Source of the DNA: Haematococcus lacustris
Taxonomy: Eukaryota; Chlorophyta; Chlorophyceae; Chlamydomonadales; Haematococcaceae
Length of the DNA: 64,000 nucleotides
NCBI GenBank assembly: GCA_030144725.1
Contig: JASKMD010000020.1
Coordinates: 2,187,651-2,251,650 of the forward strand
Direction: 5' to 3'
Part shown: positions 23,101-36,073 of the stretch, in pieces
How the letters are laid out: each line of letters begins with the position of its first letter
How positions within the stretch are numbered: position 1 is the stretch's first letter
Translations under genes and position numbers: made by a program
Notes under the pieces: generated by a model
Seen by the model: only the letters and a program-made list of their open reading frames with translations
Databases searched by the model: none
Told to the model about the DNA's origin: nothing

Positions 23101-26100
23101 GCAGCTGCAGCTGAGGTGCAGGGCCAGGCAGCTGAGTGGCAGCAGCAGGCAGAGGCAGCGCAGGCAGCAGCAGCACAAGCAACCGAGCTTGCTGCCGACC
23201 GCGAGCAGCAGCTGTTGGCTGCCAACGCAGCTGCAGCTGAGGCGCAGGGCCAGGCAGCTGAGTGGCAGCAGCAGGCAGAGGCAGCGCAGGCAGCGCAGGC
23301 AGCAGCAGCACAAGCAACCGAGCTTGCTGCTGACCGCGAGCAGCAGCTGTTGGCTGCAAAGGCAGCTGCAGCTGAGGCGCAGGGCCAGGCAGCAGAGTGG
23401 CAGCAGCAGGCAGAGGCAGCGCAGGCAGCGCAGGCAGCAGCAGCACAAGCAACCGAGCTTGCTGCTGACCGCGAGCAGCAGCTGTTGGCTGCCAACGCAG
23501 CTGCAGCTGAGGTGCAGGGCCAGGCAGCTGAGTGGCAGCAGCAGGCAGAGGCAGCGCAGGCAGCAGCAGCACAAGCAACCGAGCTTGCTGCCGACCGCGA
23601 GCAGCAACTGTTGGCTGCCAACGCAGCTGCAGCTGAGGCGCAGGGCCATGCAGCTGAGTGGCAGCAGCAGGCAGAGGCAGCGCAGGCAGCAGCAGCACAG
23701 GCAAACGAGCTTGCTGCTGACCGCGAGCAGCGGCTGTTGGCTGCAAAGGCAGCTGCAGCTGAGGCGAAGGGCCAGGCAGCTGAGTGGCAGCAGCAGGCAG
23801 AGGCAGCGCAGGCAGCAGCAGCACAAGCAAACGAGCTTGCTGCTGACCGCGAGCAGCAGCTGTTGGCTGCCACTGCAGCTGCAGCTGAGGCGCAGGGCCA
23901 GGCAGCTGAGTGGCAGCAGCAGGCAGAGGCAGCGCAGGCAGCAGCAGCACAAGCAACCGAGCTTGCTGCTGACCGCGAGCAGCAGCTGTTGGCTGCCAAC
24001 GCAGCTGCAGCTGAGGTGCAGGGCCAGGCAGCTGAGTGGCAGCAGCAGGCAGAGGCAGCGCAGGCAGCAGCAGCACAAGCAACCGAGCTTGCTGCCGACC
24101 GCGAGCAGCAGCTGTTGGCTGCCAACGCAGCTGCAGCTGAGGCGCAGGGCCATGCAGCTGAGTGGCAGCAGCAGGCAGAGGCAGCGCAGGCAGCAGCAGC
24201 ACAGGCAAACGAGCTTGCTGCTGACCGCGAGCAGCGGCTGTTGGCTGCAAAGGCAGCTGCAGCTGAGGCGAAGGGCCAGGCAGCTGAGTGGCAGCAGCAG
24301 GCAGAGGCAGCGCAGGCAGCAGCAGCACAAACAAACGAGCTTGCTGCTGACCGCGAGCAGCAGCTGTTGGCTGCCAACGCAGCTGCAGCTGAGGCGCAGG
24401 GCCAGGCAGCAGAGTGGCAGCAGCAGGCAGAGGCAGCGCAGACAGCAGCAGCACAAGCAAACGAGCTTGCTGCTGACCGCGAGCAGCAGCTGTTGGCTGC
24501 CAACGCAGCTGCAGCTGAGGCGCAGGGCCAGGCAGCAGAGTGGCAGCAGCAGGCAGAGGCAGCGCAGGCAGCGCAGGCAGCAGCAGCACAAGCAACCGAG
24601 CTTGCTGCTGACCGCGAGCAGCAGCTGTTGGCTGCCAACGCAGCTGCAGCTGAGGCGCAGGGCCAGGCAGCAGAGTGGCAGCAGCAGGCAGAGGCAGCGC
24701 AGGCAGCAGCAGCACAAGCAAACGAGCTTGCTGCTGACCGCGAGCAGCAGCTGTTGGCTGCCAACGCAGCTGCAGCTGAGGCGCAGGGCCAGGCAGCTGA
24801 GTGGCAGCAGCAGGCAGAGGCAGCGCAGGCAGCAGCAGCACAAGCAACTGAGCTTGCTGCCGACCGCGAGCAGCAGCTGTTGGCTGCCAACGCAGCTGCA
24901 GCTGAGGCGCAGGGCCAGGCAGCTGAGTGGCAGCAGCAGGCAGAGGCAGCGCAGGCAGCAGCAGCACAAGCAACCGAGCTTGCTGCTGACCGCGAGCAGC
25001 AGCTGTTGGCTGCAAAGGCAGCTGCAGCTGAGGCGCAGGGCCAGGCAGCAGAGTGGCAGCAGCAGGCAGAGGCAGCGCAGGCAGCGCAGGCAGCAGCAGC
25101 ACAAGCAACCGAGCTTGCTGCTGACCGCGAGCAGCAGCTGTTGGCTGCCAACGCAGCTGCAGCTGAGGTGCAGGGCCAGGCAGCTGAGTGGCAGCAGCAG
25201 GCAGAGGCAGCGCAGGCAGCAGCAGCACAAGCAACCGAGCTTGCTGCCGACCGCGAGCAGCAGCTGTTGGCTGCCAACGCAGCTGCAGCTGAGGCGCAGG
25301 GCCAGGCAGCTGAGTGGCAGCAGCAGGCAGAGGCAGCGCAGGCAGCAGCAGCACAGGCAAACGAGCTTGCTGCTGACCGCGAGCAGCAGCTGTTGGCTGC
25401 CAACGCAGCTGCAGCTGAGGCGCAGGGCCATGCAGCTGAGTGGCAGCAGCAGGCAGAGGCAGCGCAGGCAGCAGCAGCACAGGCAAACGAGCTTGCTGCT
25501 GACCGCGAGCAGCGGCTGTTGGCTGCAAAGGCAGCTGCAGCTGAGGCGAAGGGCCAGGCAGCTGAGTGGCAGCAGCAGGCAGAGGCAGCGCAGGCAGCAG
25601 CAGCACAAGCAAACGAGCTTGCTGCTGACCGCGAGCAGCAGCTGTTGGCTGCCAACGCAGCTGCAGCTGAGGCGCAGGGCCATGCAGCTGAGTGGCAGCA
25701 GCAGGCAGAGGCAGCGCAGGCAGCAGCAGCACAGGCAAACGAGCTTGCTGCTGACCGCGAGCAGCGGCTGTTGGCTGCAAAGGCAGCTGCAGCTGAGGCG
25801 AAGGGCCAGGCAGCTGAGTGGCAGCAGCAGGCAGAGGCAGCGCAGGCAGCAGCAGCACAAGCAAACGAGCTTGCTGCTGACCGCGAGCAGCAGCTGTTGG
25901 CTGCCAACGCAGCTGCAGCTGAGGCGCAGGGCCAGGCAGCAGAGTGGCAGCAGCAGGCAGAGGCAGCGCAGACAGCAGCAGCACAAGCAAACGAGCTTGC
26001 TGCTGACCGCGAGCAGCAGCTGTTGGCTGCCAACGCAGCTGCAGCTGAGGCGCAGGGCCAGGCAGCAGAGTGGCAGCAGCAGGCAGAGGCAGCGCAGGCA

Positions 26101-29100
26101 GCGCAGGCAGCAGCAGCACAAGCAACCGAGCTTGCTGCTGACCGCGAGCAGCAGCTGTTGGCTGCCAACGCAGCTGCAGCTGAGGCGCAGGGCCAGGCAG
26201 CTGAGTGGCAGCAGCAGGCAGAGGCAGCGCAGGCAGCGCAGGCAGCAGCAGCACAAGCAACCGAGCTTGCTGCTGACCGCGAGCAGCAGCTGTTGGCTGC
26301 CAACGCAGCTGCAGCTGAGGCGAAGGGCCAGGCAGCTGAGTGGCAGCAGCAGGCAGAGGCAGCGCAGGCAGCAGCAGCACAAGCAAACGAGCTTGCTGCT
26401 GACCGCGAGCAGCAGCTGTTGGCTGCCAACGCAGCTGCAGCTGAGGCGCAGGGCCAGGCAGCTGAGTGGCAGCAGCAGGCAGAGGCAGCGCAGACAGCAG
26501 CAGCACAAGCAAACGAGCTTGCTGCTGACCGCGAGCAGCAGCTGTTGGCTGCCAACGCAGCTGCAGCTGAGGCGCAGGGCCAGGCAGCAGAGTGGCAGCA
26601 GCAGGCAGAGGCAGCGCAGGCAGCGCAGGCAGCAGCAGCACAAGCAACCGAGCTTGCTGCTGACCGCGAGCAGCAGCTGTTGGCTGCCAACGCAGCTGCA
26701 GCTGAGGCGCAGGGCCAGGCAGCAGAGTGGCAGCAGCAGGCAGAGGCAGCGCAGGCAGCAGCAGCACAAGCGACCGAGCTTGCTGCTGACCGCGAGCAGC
26801 AGCTGTTGGCTGCCAACGCAGCTGCAGCTGAGGCGCAGGGCCAGGCAGCTGAGTGGCAGCAGCAGGCAGAGGCAGCGCAGACAGCAGCAGCACAAGCAAA
26901 CGAGCTTGCTGCTGACCGCGAGCAGCAGCTGTTGGCTGCCAACGCAGCTGCAGCTGAGGCGCAGGGCCAGGCAGCAGAGTGGCAGCAGCAGGCAGAGGCA
27001 GCGCAGGCAGCGCAGGCAGCAGCAGCACAAGCAACCGAGCTTGCTGCTGACCGCGAGCAGCAGCTGTTGGCTGCCAACGCAGCTGCAGCTGAGGCGCAGG
27101 GCCAGGCAGCAGAGTGGCAGCAGCAGGCAGAGGCAGCGCAGGCAGCGCAGGCAGCAGCAGCACAAGCAACCGAGCTTGCTGCTGACCGCGAGCAGCAGCT
27201 GTTGGCTGCCAACGCAGCTGCAGCTGAGGCGCAGGGCCAGGCAGCTGAGTGGCAGCAGCAGGCAGAGGCAGCGCAGACAGCAGCAGCACAAGCAAACGAG
27301 CTTGCTGCTGACCGCGAGCAGCAGCTGTTGGCTGCCAACGCAGCTGCAGCTGAGGCGCAGGGCCAGGCAGCAGAGTGGCAGCAGCAGGCAGAGGCAGCGC
27401 AGGCAGCGCAGGCAGCAGCAGCACAAGCAACCGAGCTTGCTGCTGACCGCGAGCAGCAGCTGTTGGCTGCCAACGCAGCTGCAGCTGAGGCGCAGGGCCA
27501 GGCAGCTGAGTGGCAGCAGCAGGCAGAGGCAGCGCAGGCAGCAGCAGCACAAGCAACTGAGCTTGCTGCCGACCGCGAGCAGCAGCTGTTGGCTGCCACT
27601 GCAGCTGCAGCTGAGGTGCAGGGCCAGGCAGCTGAGTGGCAGCAGCAGGCAGAGGCAGCGCAGGCAGCAGCAGCACAAGCAACCGAGCTTGCTGCCGACT
27701 GCGAGCAGCAGCTGTTGGCTGCCAACGCAGCTGCAGCTGAGGCGCAGGGCCAGGCAGCTGAGTGGCAGCAGCAGGCAGAGGCAGCGCAGGCAGCGCAGGC
27801 AGCAGCAGCACAAGCAACTGAGCTTGCTGCCGACCGCGAGCAGCAGCTGTTGGCTGCCAACGCAGCTGCAGCTGAGGCGCAGGGCCAGGCAGCAGAGTGG
27901 CAGCAGCAGGCAGAGGCAGCGCAGGCAGCAGCAGCACAAGCAACCGAGCTTGCTGCTGACCGCGAGCAGCAGCTGTTGGCTGCCAACGCAGCTGCAGCTG
28001 AGGCGCAGGGCCAGGCAGCTGAGTGGCAGCAGCAGGCAGAGGCAGCGCAGGCAGCGCAGGCAGCAGCAGCACAAGCAACCGAGCTTGCTGCTGACCGCGA
28101 GCAGCAGCTGTTGGCTGCCAACGCAGCTGCAGCTGAGGCGAAGGGCCAGGCAGCTGAGTGGCAGCAGCAGGCAGAGGCAGCGCAGGCAGCAGCAGCACAA
28201 GCAAACGAGCTTGCTGCTGACCGCGAGCAGCAGCTGTTGGCTGCCAACGCAGCTGCAGCTGAGGCGCAGGGCCAGGCAGCTGAGTGGCAGCAGCAGGCAG
28301 AGGCAGCGCAGACAGCAGCAGCACAAGCAAACGAGCTTGCTGCTGACCGCGAGCAGCAGCTGTTGGCTGCCAACGCAGCTGCAGCTGAGGCGCAGGGCCA
28401 GGCAGCAGAGTGGCAGCAGCAGGCAGAGGCAGCGCAGGCAGCGCAGGCAGCAGCAGCACAAGCAACCGAGCTTGCTGCTGACCGCGAGCAGCAGCTGTTG
28501 GCTGCCAACGCAGCTGCAGCTGAGGCGCAGGGCCAGGCAGCAGAGTGGCAGCAGCAGGCAGAGGCAGCGCAGGCAGCAGCAGCACAAGCGACCGAGCTTG
28601 CTGCTGACCGCGAGCAGCAGCTGTTGGCTGCCAACGCAGCTGCAGCTGAGGCGCAGGGCCAGGCAGCTGAGTGGCAGCAGCAGGCAGAGGCAGCGCAGAC
28701 AGCAGCAGCACAAGCAAACGAGCTTGCTGCTGACCGCGAGCAGCAGCTGTTGGCTGCCAACGCAGCTGCAGCTGAGGCGCAGGGCCAGGCAGCAGAGTGG
28801 CAGCAGCAGGCAGAGGCAGCGCAGGCAGCGCAGGCAGCAGCAGCACAAGCAACCGAGCTTGCTGCTGACCGCGAGCAGCAGCTGTTGGCTGCCAACGCAG
28901 CTGCAGCTGAGGCGCAGGGCCAGGCAGCAGAGTGGCAGCAGCAGGCAGAGGCAGCGCAGGCAGCGCAGGCAGCAGCAGCACAAGCAACCGAGCTTGCTGC
29001 TGACCGCGAGCAGCAGCTGTTGGCTGCCAACGCAGCTGCAGCTGAGGCGCAGGGCCAGGCAGCTGAGTGGCAGCAGCAGGCAGAGGCAGCGCAGACAGCA

Positions 29101-32100
29101 GCAGCACAAGCAAACGAGCTTGCTGCTGACCGCGAGCAGCAGCTGTTGGCTGCCAACGCAGCTGCAGCTGAGGCGCAGGGCCAGGCAGCAGAGTGGCAGC
29201 AGCAGGCAGAGGCAGCGCAGGCAGCGCAGGCAGCAGCAGCACAAGCAACCGAGCTTGCTGCTGACCGCGAGCAGCAGCTGTTGGCTGCCAACGCAGCTGC
29301 AGCTGAGGCGCAGGGCCAGGCAGCTGAGTGGCAGCAGCAGGCAGAGGCAGCGCAGGCAGCAGCAGCACAAGCAACTGAGCTTGCTGCCGACCGCGAGCAG
29401 CAGCTGTTGGCTGCCACTGCAGCTGCAGCTGAGGTGCAGGGCCAGGCAGCTGAGTGGCAGCAGCAGGCAGAGGCAGCGCAGGCAGCAGCAGCACAAGCAA
29501 CCGAGCTTGCTGCCGACTGCGAGCAGCAGCTGTTGGCTGCCAACGCAGCTGCAGCTGAGGCGCAGGGCCAGGCAGCTGAGTGGCAGCAGCAGGCAGAGGC
29601 AGCGCAGGCAGCGCAGGCAGCAGCAGCACAAGCAACTGAGCTTGCTGCCGACCGCGAGCAGCAGCTGTTGGCTGCCAACGCAGCTGCAGCTGAGGCGCAG
29701 GGCCAGGCAGCAGAGTGGCAGCAGCAGGCAGAGGCAGCGCAGGCAGCAGCAGCACAAGCGACCGAGCTTGCTGCTGACCGCGAGCAGCAGCTGTTGGCTG
29801 CCAACGCAGCTGCAGCTGAGGCGCAGGGCCAGGCAGCTGAGTGGCAGCAGCAGGCAGAGGCAGCGCAGGCAGCGCAGGCAGCAGCAGCACAAGCAACCGA
29901 GCTTGCTGCTGACCGCGAGCAGCAGCTGTTGGCTGCCAACGCAGCTGCAGCTGAGGCGAAGGGCCAGGCAGCTGAGTGGCAGCAGCAGGCAGAGGCAGCG
30001 CAGGCAGCAGCAGCACAAGCAAACGAGCTTGCTGCTGACCGCGAGCAGCAGCTGTTGGCTGCCAACGCAGCTGCAGCTGAGGCGCAGGGCCAGGCAGCTG
30101 AGTGGCAGCAGCAGGCAGAGGCAGCGCAGGCAGCAGCAGCACAAGCAACTGAGCTTGCTGCCGACCGCGAGCAGCAGCTGTTGGCTGCCACTGCAGCTGC
30201 AGCTGAGGTGCAGGGCCAGGCAGCTGAGTGGCAGCAGCAGGCAGAGGCAGCGCAGGCAGCAGCAGCACAAGCAACCGAGCTTGCTGCCGACTGCGAGCAG
30301 CAGCTGTTGGCTGCCAACGCAGCTGCAGCTGAGGCGCAGGGCCAGGCAGCTGAGTGGCAGCAGCAGGCAGAGGCAGCGCAGGCAGCGCAGGCAGCAGCAG
30401 CACAAGCAACCGAGCTTGCTGCCGACCGCGAGCAGCAGCTGTTGGCTGCCAACGCAGCTGCAGCTGAGGCGCAGGGCCAGGCAGCTGAGTGGCAGCAGCA
30501 GGCAGAGGCAGCGCAGGCAGCGCAGGCAGCAGCAGCACAAGCAACTGAGCTTGCTGCCGACCGCGAGCAGCAGCTGTTGGCTGCCAACGCAGCTGCAGCT
30601 GAGGCGCAGGGCCAGGCAGCAGAGTGGCAGCAGCAGGCAGAGGCAGCGCAGGCAGCAGCAGCACAAGCGACCGAGCTTGCTGCTGACCGCGAGCAGCAGC
30701 TGTTGGCTGCCAACGCAGCTGCAGCTGAGGCGCAGGGCCAGGCAGCTGAGTGGCAGCAGCAGGCAGAGGCAGCGCAGGCAGCGCAGGCAGCAGCAGCACA
30801 AGCAACCGAGCTTGCTGCTGACCGCGAGCAGCAGCTGTTGGCTGCCAACGCAGCTGCAGCTGAGGCGAAGGGCCAGGCAGCTGAGTGGCAGCAGCAGGCA
30901 GAGGCAGCGCAGGCAGCAGCAGCACAGGCAAACGAGCTTGCTGCTGACCGCAATCCAGAAGTCGAGGTTGCCAAAGCCGTGGACGGACTAACAATGCCAT
31001 TAGAGGTGAGAAATGACTGAACGACAGTATGTTTTTACACTGCACACTCATCTCTTTCTGATCCCAACATGGTGTCTGCATGGCATTTCTGTATCCCTTT
31101 ACCTCAGTGACGCTTGTTGCATGCATCTACATGCGTGCGGCATGCAGGTCCCCACCCTGACTGATCCCGACCTGGTCAGCACCCTTCAGGTCAAGCTCCA
31201 TGAGCAGCAGCTGGCTCTGGCTGCAGCCCAGAACCTGACTGACCGCCTGTCCAAAGCTGAAGCTGAGCAGCGGGCAGACCTTCTGCAGCTTCAGGCTGCC
31301 CTTGCCCACAAACAGGAGACGGTGGCTTTGCTGGAGGCGGAGTTGGACAGGTTGGAGTTGGGGCTGGTCCCAGCTCGTGGACCCCTCCCTCCACTGCTAT
31401 CCCCTGCACGCTGCCTCCCGTTCAAGCAGCAGCAGCATGTGCAGCCGGAGCAGCAAGGTCAGCAAGGACAGGGCCGGCCACTGCTTCAGCACCGGATGAC
31501 TGACCCCTCCTCCAGCCAACCTTCCCACGTTGCGCACTCCCCCGCCCTGCGTGGCATGCCCTGCAGCAGCCCCGCCCGCCACCCACTGATGTCTGGTACG
31601 CTGCGTGGGGTAGGGGACCACTCTCCACGACAGTGGTCCTGGCGCGACTCCCAGGCGGGTCAGGGGGCCCAGTCTGGCCTGGGTGTAGGGTCAGGCAGTG
31701 GAGGCAGCCCTCGGCAGTGGTCATGGCGAGAGGCCCTGCAGCAGCAGGCAGCCACCATCAGCGCCCTGCAAGTCGAGCTGCAATCGACACAGGCAGAGAA
31801 GGAGGGGCTGCGGCAGCAGACAGCCACTGTCAGTGCACTCACTGCTGAGCTGGAGGCGGTGCTGGTTGAGAGGGACGGGCTGCACCGCTGCATCGCGGAG
31901 GTGGAGCAAACAGCTAGGCAGCAGCAGGGGGCGCTGGAGGAGGCTTTGGCAGAGATGGAGGAGGAGGTGCAAAGATCACATCGGCAGATGGAGCAGCTGC
32001 AGACTGCATTACAGGCGGGTGGCTCGGGAGGTGGGCAGGCAGCCCAGGACGCCAAGCAGCAGGCTGAGCAGTTGCAGCAGCAGCTGCATGATGCTGAGCA

Positions 32101-35100
32101 AGCAGCCCAGGACGCCAAGCAGCAGGCTGAGCAGTTGCAGCAGCAGCTGCATGATGCTGAGCAAGCAGCCCAGGACGCCAAGCAGCAGGCTGGGCAGCTG
32201 CAGCAGCAGCTGCATGATGCCGAGCGAGCAGCTCAGGATGCCAAGCAGCAGGCTGAGCAGCTCTCCAAGCAACTTGCAGCCGCACATGACACCATGTCCC
32301 AGGACCATGACTGTCTGCAGCGCGCTGAAGCCCACCTCCTCACCGCCCAGCAGCAGCTGGCTAGCGCCCAGGCTGAGTCATTGCGGCTGCGAGAGCAGCT
32401 GCAGGCGGCTGATGCCCAGGCCCAGCACTGGCAGCAGCTGCTGGAGGGCGCCACCCAGGAAGTAGAGCACCTGTGTGATGAGGTGGACTCTCTGCAAGCC
32501 CAGCTGCAGTTGCTGAAAGGCCAACAGGCCGCAGCACAGGAGGATGATGCAGCGCTGCAGCAGCAGTTGAGTGCCGCTGAGGAGCAGCTTGGCATCATGG
32601 CTGCACGGTTGGGCCAGGCTTTGCAGCAGGACGCGCCTCTGAGGGGGCTGCTGGCTGTGGCTGAGCAGCAGGTCGAGGAGGTGAGGGAGCAGCTGGGGCA
32701 GCTGCAGGGCGAGGCGGAGGCTAGCCAGGCGCAGTGGCAGGCTGCACTCGAGGGGGTCAAGGGGCAGCTGGTCGAGGAACGGGGCCGCAGGGCAGCACTG
32801 TCTGACCAATGGGCGGCTGGGCAGCAGCAGCTGGTGGAGGAGCAGGGGCGGGTAGCGGCACTGTCCGCCCAGTTAGTGGCTGCCCAGGGGCAGGTCGAAG
32901 CCTTGTCTGCTCGAGTGGTGGAGGAGCAGGGGCGGGTAGCGGCACTGTCTGACCAGCTGTTCACCAGCCAGCAGCAGCTGGTGGAGGAGCAGGCCGAATG
33001 CGCAGCCCTGCAGGTGCAGCTGCAGGTGCAGGTCCAGCAGCTGGGCCACGCTGAGGCAGAGCTGGGTCAGTGTCGGGGCGAGCTGCAGCAGGCACAGCTT
33101 CAGGCCAGGGCGGTGCCTTCCCTGCTGCAGGCCCTGGAGGCAGCTCAGCAGCGGCTGGCAGCAATGGAGCAGCAGGCCAACCTCACCAAGCGCCAAGCAG
33201 CTGAGCTGCAGCAACAGCAGTGGCAGCAGCAGGAGGAGGAGGAGGAGGCACGGCGGGCAAAACATGAGCTACAGCAGCGCTTAGGAGATGCGCAGGTGTC
33301 AGCTCAGGAGCACATGCAGCAAGCCATGGAGCTGCAGCAGCAGCTGAACAGTGCCCAGGCGGCAGTGGCAGCGCAGCGGCAGGCGGCGGAGGCAGCAGCC
33401 AGTGCAGCAGCACGGGATGTAGAGGAGCTGCAGCTGCTGCTGGCGGTGCACAAGGACAGTGCGGCTCAGGCGGAGCAGGAGGTGGCACAGGCGCGGCAGG
33501 ACCTGAGCGACCTGACGGCTGCTGCACGGCACAAGGTAGTAGGGGTGCAGGCTAGGTCTGGTGCACCATACGACAGCATTGCATGCGAGGACAGCTGCAG
33601 GAGCAGGAGCAGCAACAGGGGTATGCGCAGCAACAGGGGCAAGGCTAGGCAGTCCAGGCAATGGGCAGGGCAAGGCAAGGCAGGGCAGGGCAGGGCAGGA
33701 CAGGGCATGGGTACGGGGTTAAGACACCCAGGGCTGTCCAGCGTGGGTCTGTCAGAGCCGGGCCCTCTGTCAGAGCAGCAGCAGCAGCAGCAGGAGGGGC
33801 AGGAGGGGCACAGGGTCAAGACACCTAGGGCTGCCCAGCATGGGTGACAGGGTCAGGGTCAGGAGCACCCAGCTGCCCAGCCCCCTGCTGCCCCCCTGGT
33901 CAGTCTGAGGGTGTGGCTGCTAGCACTGCGCAGGTGGCCGGCCTGGAGGCGCAGCTGGCCCAGGCCCACGCCCAGATAGGGTTCTTTGAGAGCGCCTTCC
34001 AGAGGCTGCAGGATGAGGTGCAGGTGGGTGTGGGTAAGGTGGTTAGTTAGGGCTGTGGGGCTGCTATACCCAGCATGGAGACAGGTAGGTTTGAGCCATG
34101 TAGTGAAGGGCAGCAGTGCCCATGCAGTGGAAGCTGGGCCAGAAGGGCCGAGGGCGGGGCAGGCAGGGGTGGGATGGAAAGGGCAGGTGTGGGTCAGACC
34201 AGCATGGCCATAGGAAAGGGAGCTGATGAAGCAGGGCAAGGGCAGGCAGGCCTGCGGTGGCAATGCCAAAGCCGAGGGGCTGGGTCAGCACGCCTGCCTC
34301 CCAGTCTGCCAGGACTCTTAGCTCTGCCTCTTAGGTCAGCCTCATGCCCACGGTTGGCTCAGCCATGGCCTGCCATGTTGTGCCATACGTGTACATTGCC
34401 ATACTGCCATATTGCCATGTCTGCTATGTTGGTCTTGCCATGAGCCTGACCTCCTACGCACCGCCTTCCCCTGTGGCTGGAGCTCTGCCTTCCACCGTCC
34501 AGCGCCTGCTCTTGTGGCCAATGGCCTGCCCCGCTGCCCCCTTTGCACAGGAGCAGCTGCAGCAGCACCAGCAGGAGGTGGAGGGGCTTCAGGGGGAGTG
34601 GGACAGCCTGGCGCTCAAGGTACACAGTTCAGTCTAAATCCCAGCCATCGCGTTTCTCCGTTTCCATTCTCCGTGATATTCACGCATCGCATCGTTAGGT
34701 AGCTGCTAGGGTGGTTGACGAGTCCCCTCTGCCTCTTTCACCTCGTGTTCACCCCAGATGCCCAGCCACCCTGGAACCATAGGCCTGGGCCACCACCACC
34801 ACCACCCTCCACCCTGAGCTACCCATGCCACCTCCTTGACTAAGTGCTCCCACCCCCACCCAGCACCTTGCCCCTAGGCCCCTGCTAGGCACGGACGCCT
34901 GGTCTCTCATTGTCATCGTGCTGCTGTCCATTCCCTGACTGGCATTCCACCACCCCCTGCTATGGAGTACCTGCTTGAAACGGTCCATGATAGCCATGCT
35001 GCTGCTGCCCTGAAGGTGGTGTTTCCTACACATCTTAAAGCAGCCAGGATGATGGGGGTCGTGACAGTAGGAGGGGGAGGGTAGGAAAGATGCCCTCAGG

Positions 35101-36039
35101 GGGTTGCATGGGTAAATGTGATGTCACCCATGCATGCATGCCATGGGTGCCATGCTGCTCATGTGCAGGCTGCTGAGCTGCAAAGCCAGCTGGACGCGCT
35201 GCAGGACACCGCTGACCAGGCTCAGACCACCTGCAACAAGCTGCAGCAGCAGGTAATCACCAGGGTGCTTGTGGCATACTACAGCAAAACATACCCTAAC
35301 CCTAACCTTAACCCCACCCCCCTGGTGCATGTGGCATGGTAATACCTGCGATAATTGCGTGTGGCAGCTGCCTGCCTGCAGCCTGCGGCAAGGTGGGGCT
35401 GGGGAGGAGCACGAGCAGCACAGCAGGGGCATCAGGGCGGGCCTGGCGCCTGCAGCGTTGGGCGGTTGCCAGCGTTGGGCTCAGGGCTCAAGGCTGGCTG
35501 TGACACCTGCCTGCCGCCACCGCATGCATTGCAGATCAATGACCTCCAGGAGCAGATCACTGAGCACGACACGGCATACAGGTGGGTGCGGTTTGCACTA
35601 GACTGCGCCCCCTGCCTGCCTGCCTGCCTACCAGTGTGTTTTTCGAGATATGGTGTAGTCATATAGTATGTAGCTATATGTATGTAGTATGTAGTATGTA
35701 GCTATGATGTAGTCACTTTGAGAACTGCACTAACGCACATCACGCTTTGAAAAACGATGTGTCCAAGTAAGGTCGAGATTTGAGGGCATGAACCTGGGCC
35801 ATGCCACTTTGAGCTATGAATCGTGCATCTGGGCTTAACGGAAAAAACCCACTGCTGCCTACCTGCCTACCCGCCTGCCTTCCTGCCCCCTCCCTGTGGT
35901 CCCAAACAGCCTCAACCCCCTCACCTTACTGTGCTGCTGCCCCCCCCTGCCTCAGGGCTCTAGCCGAAAGCCATGCCCAGCTGCAAGCCAGCCATGCACA
36001 CACCTTGGCCACCCCTTACCCCCCCACCAGCCCACTGTC

Positions 36040-36073
<34 letters not shown>

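Noticed and set aside
21841..30951. CRISPR-like array
   Set aside because: Units are contiguous with no unique spacers, the array is coding, and the genome is eukaryotic.
21627..31126. Minus-strand ORFs of over 3,000 codons rich in Cys/Ala/Ser, Leu/Cys or Leu/Pro
   Set aside because: Shadows of the repeat exon. The plus frame has flanking splice sites in phase with neighbouring exons and proper coiled-coil flanks; the minus frames do not.
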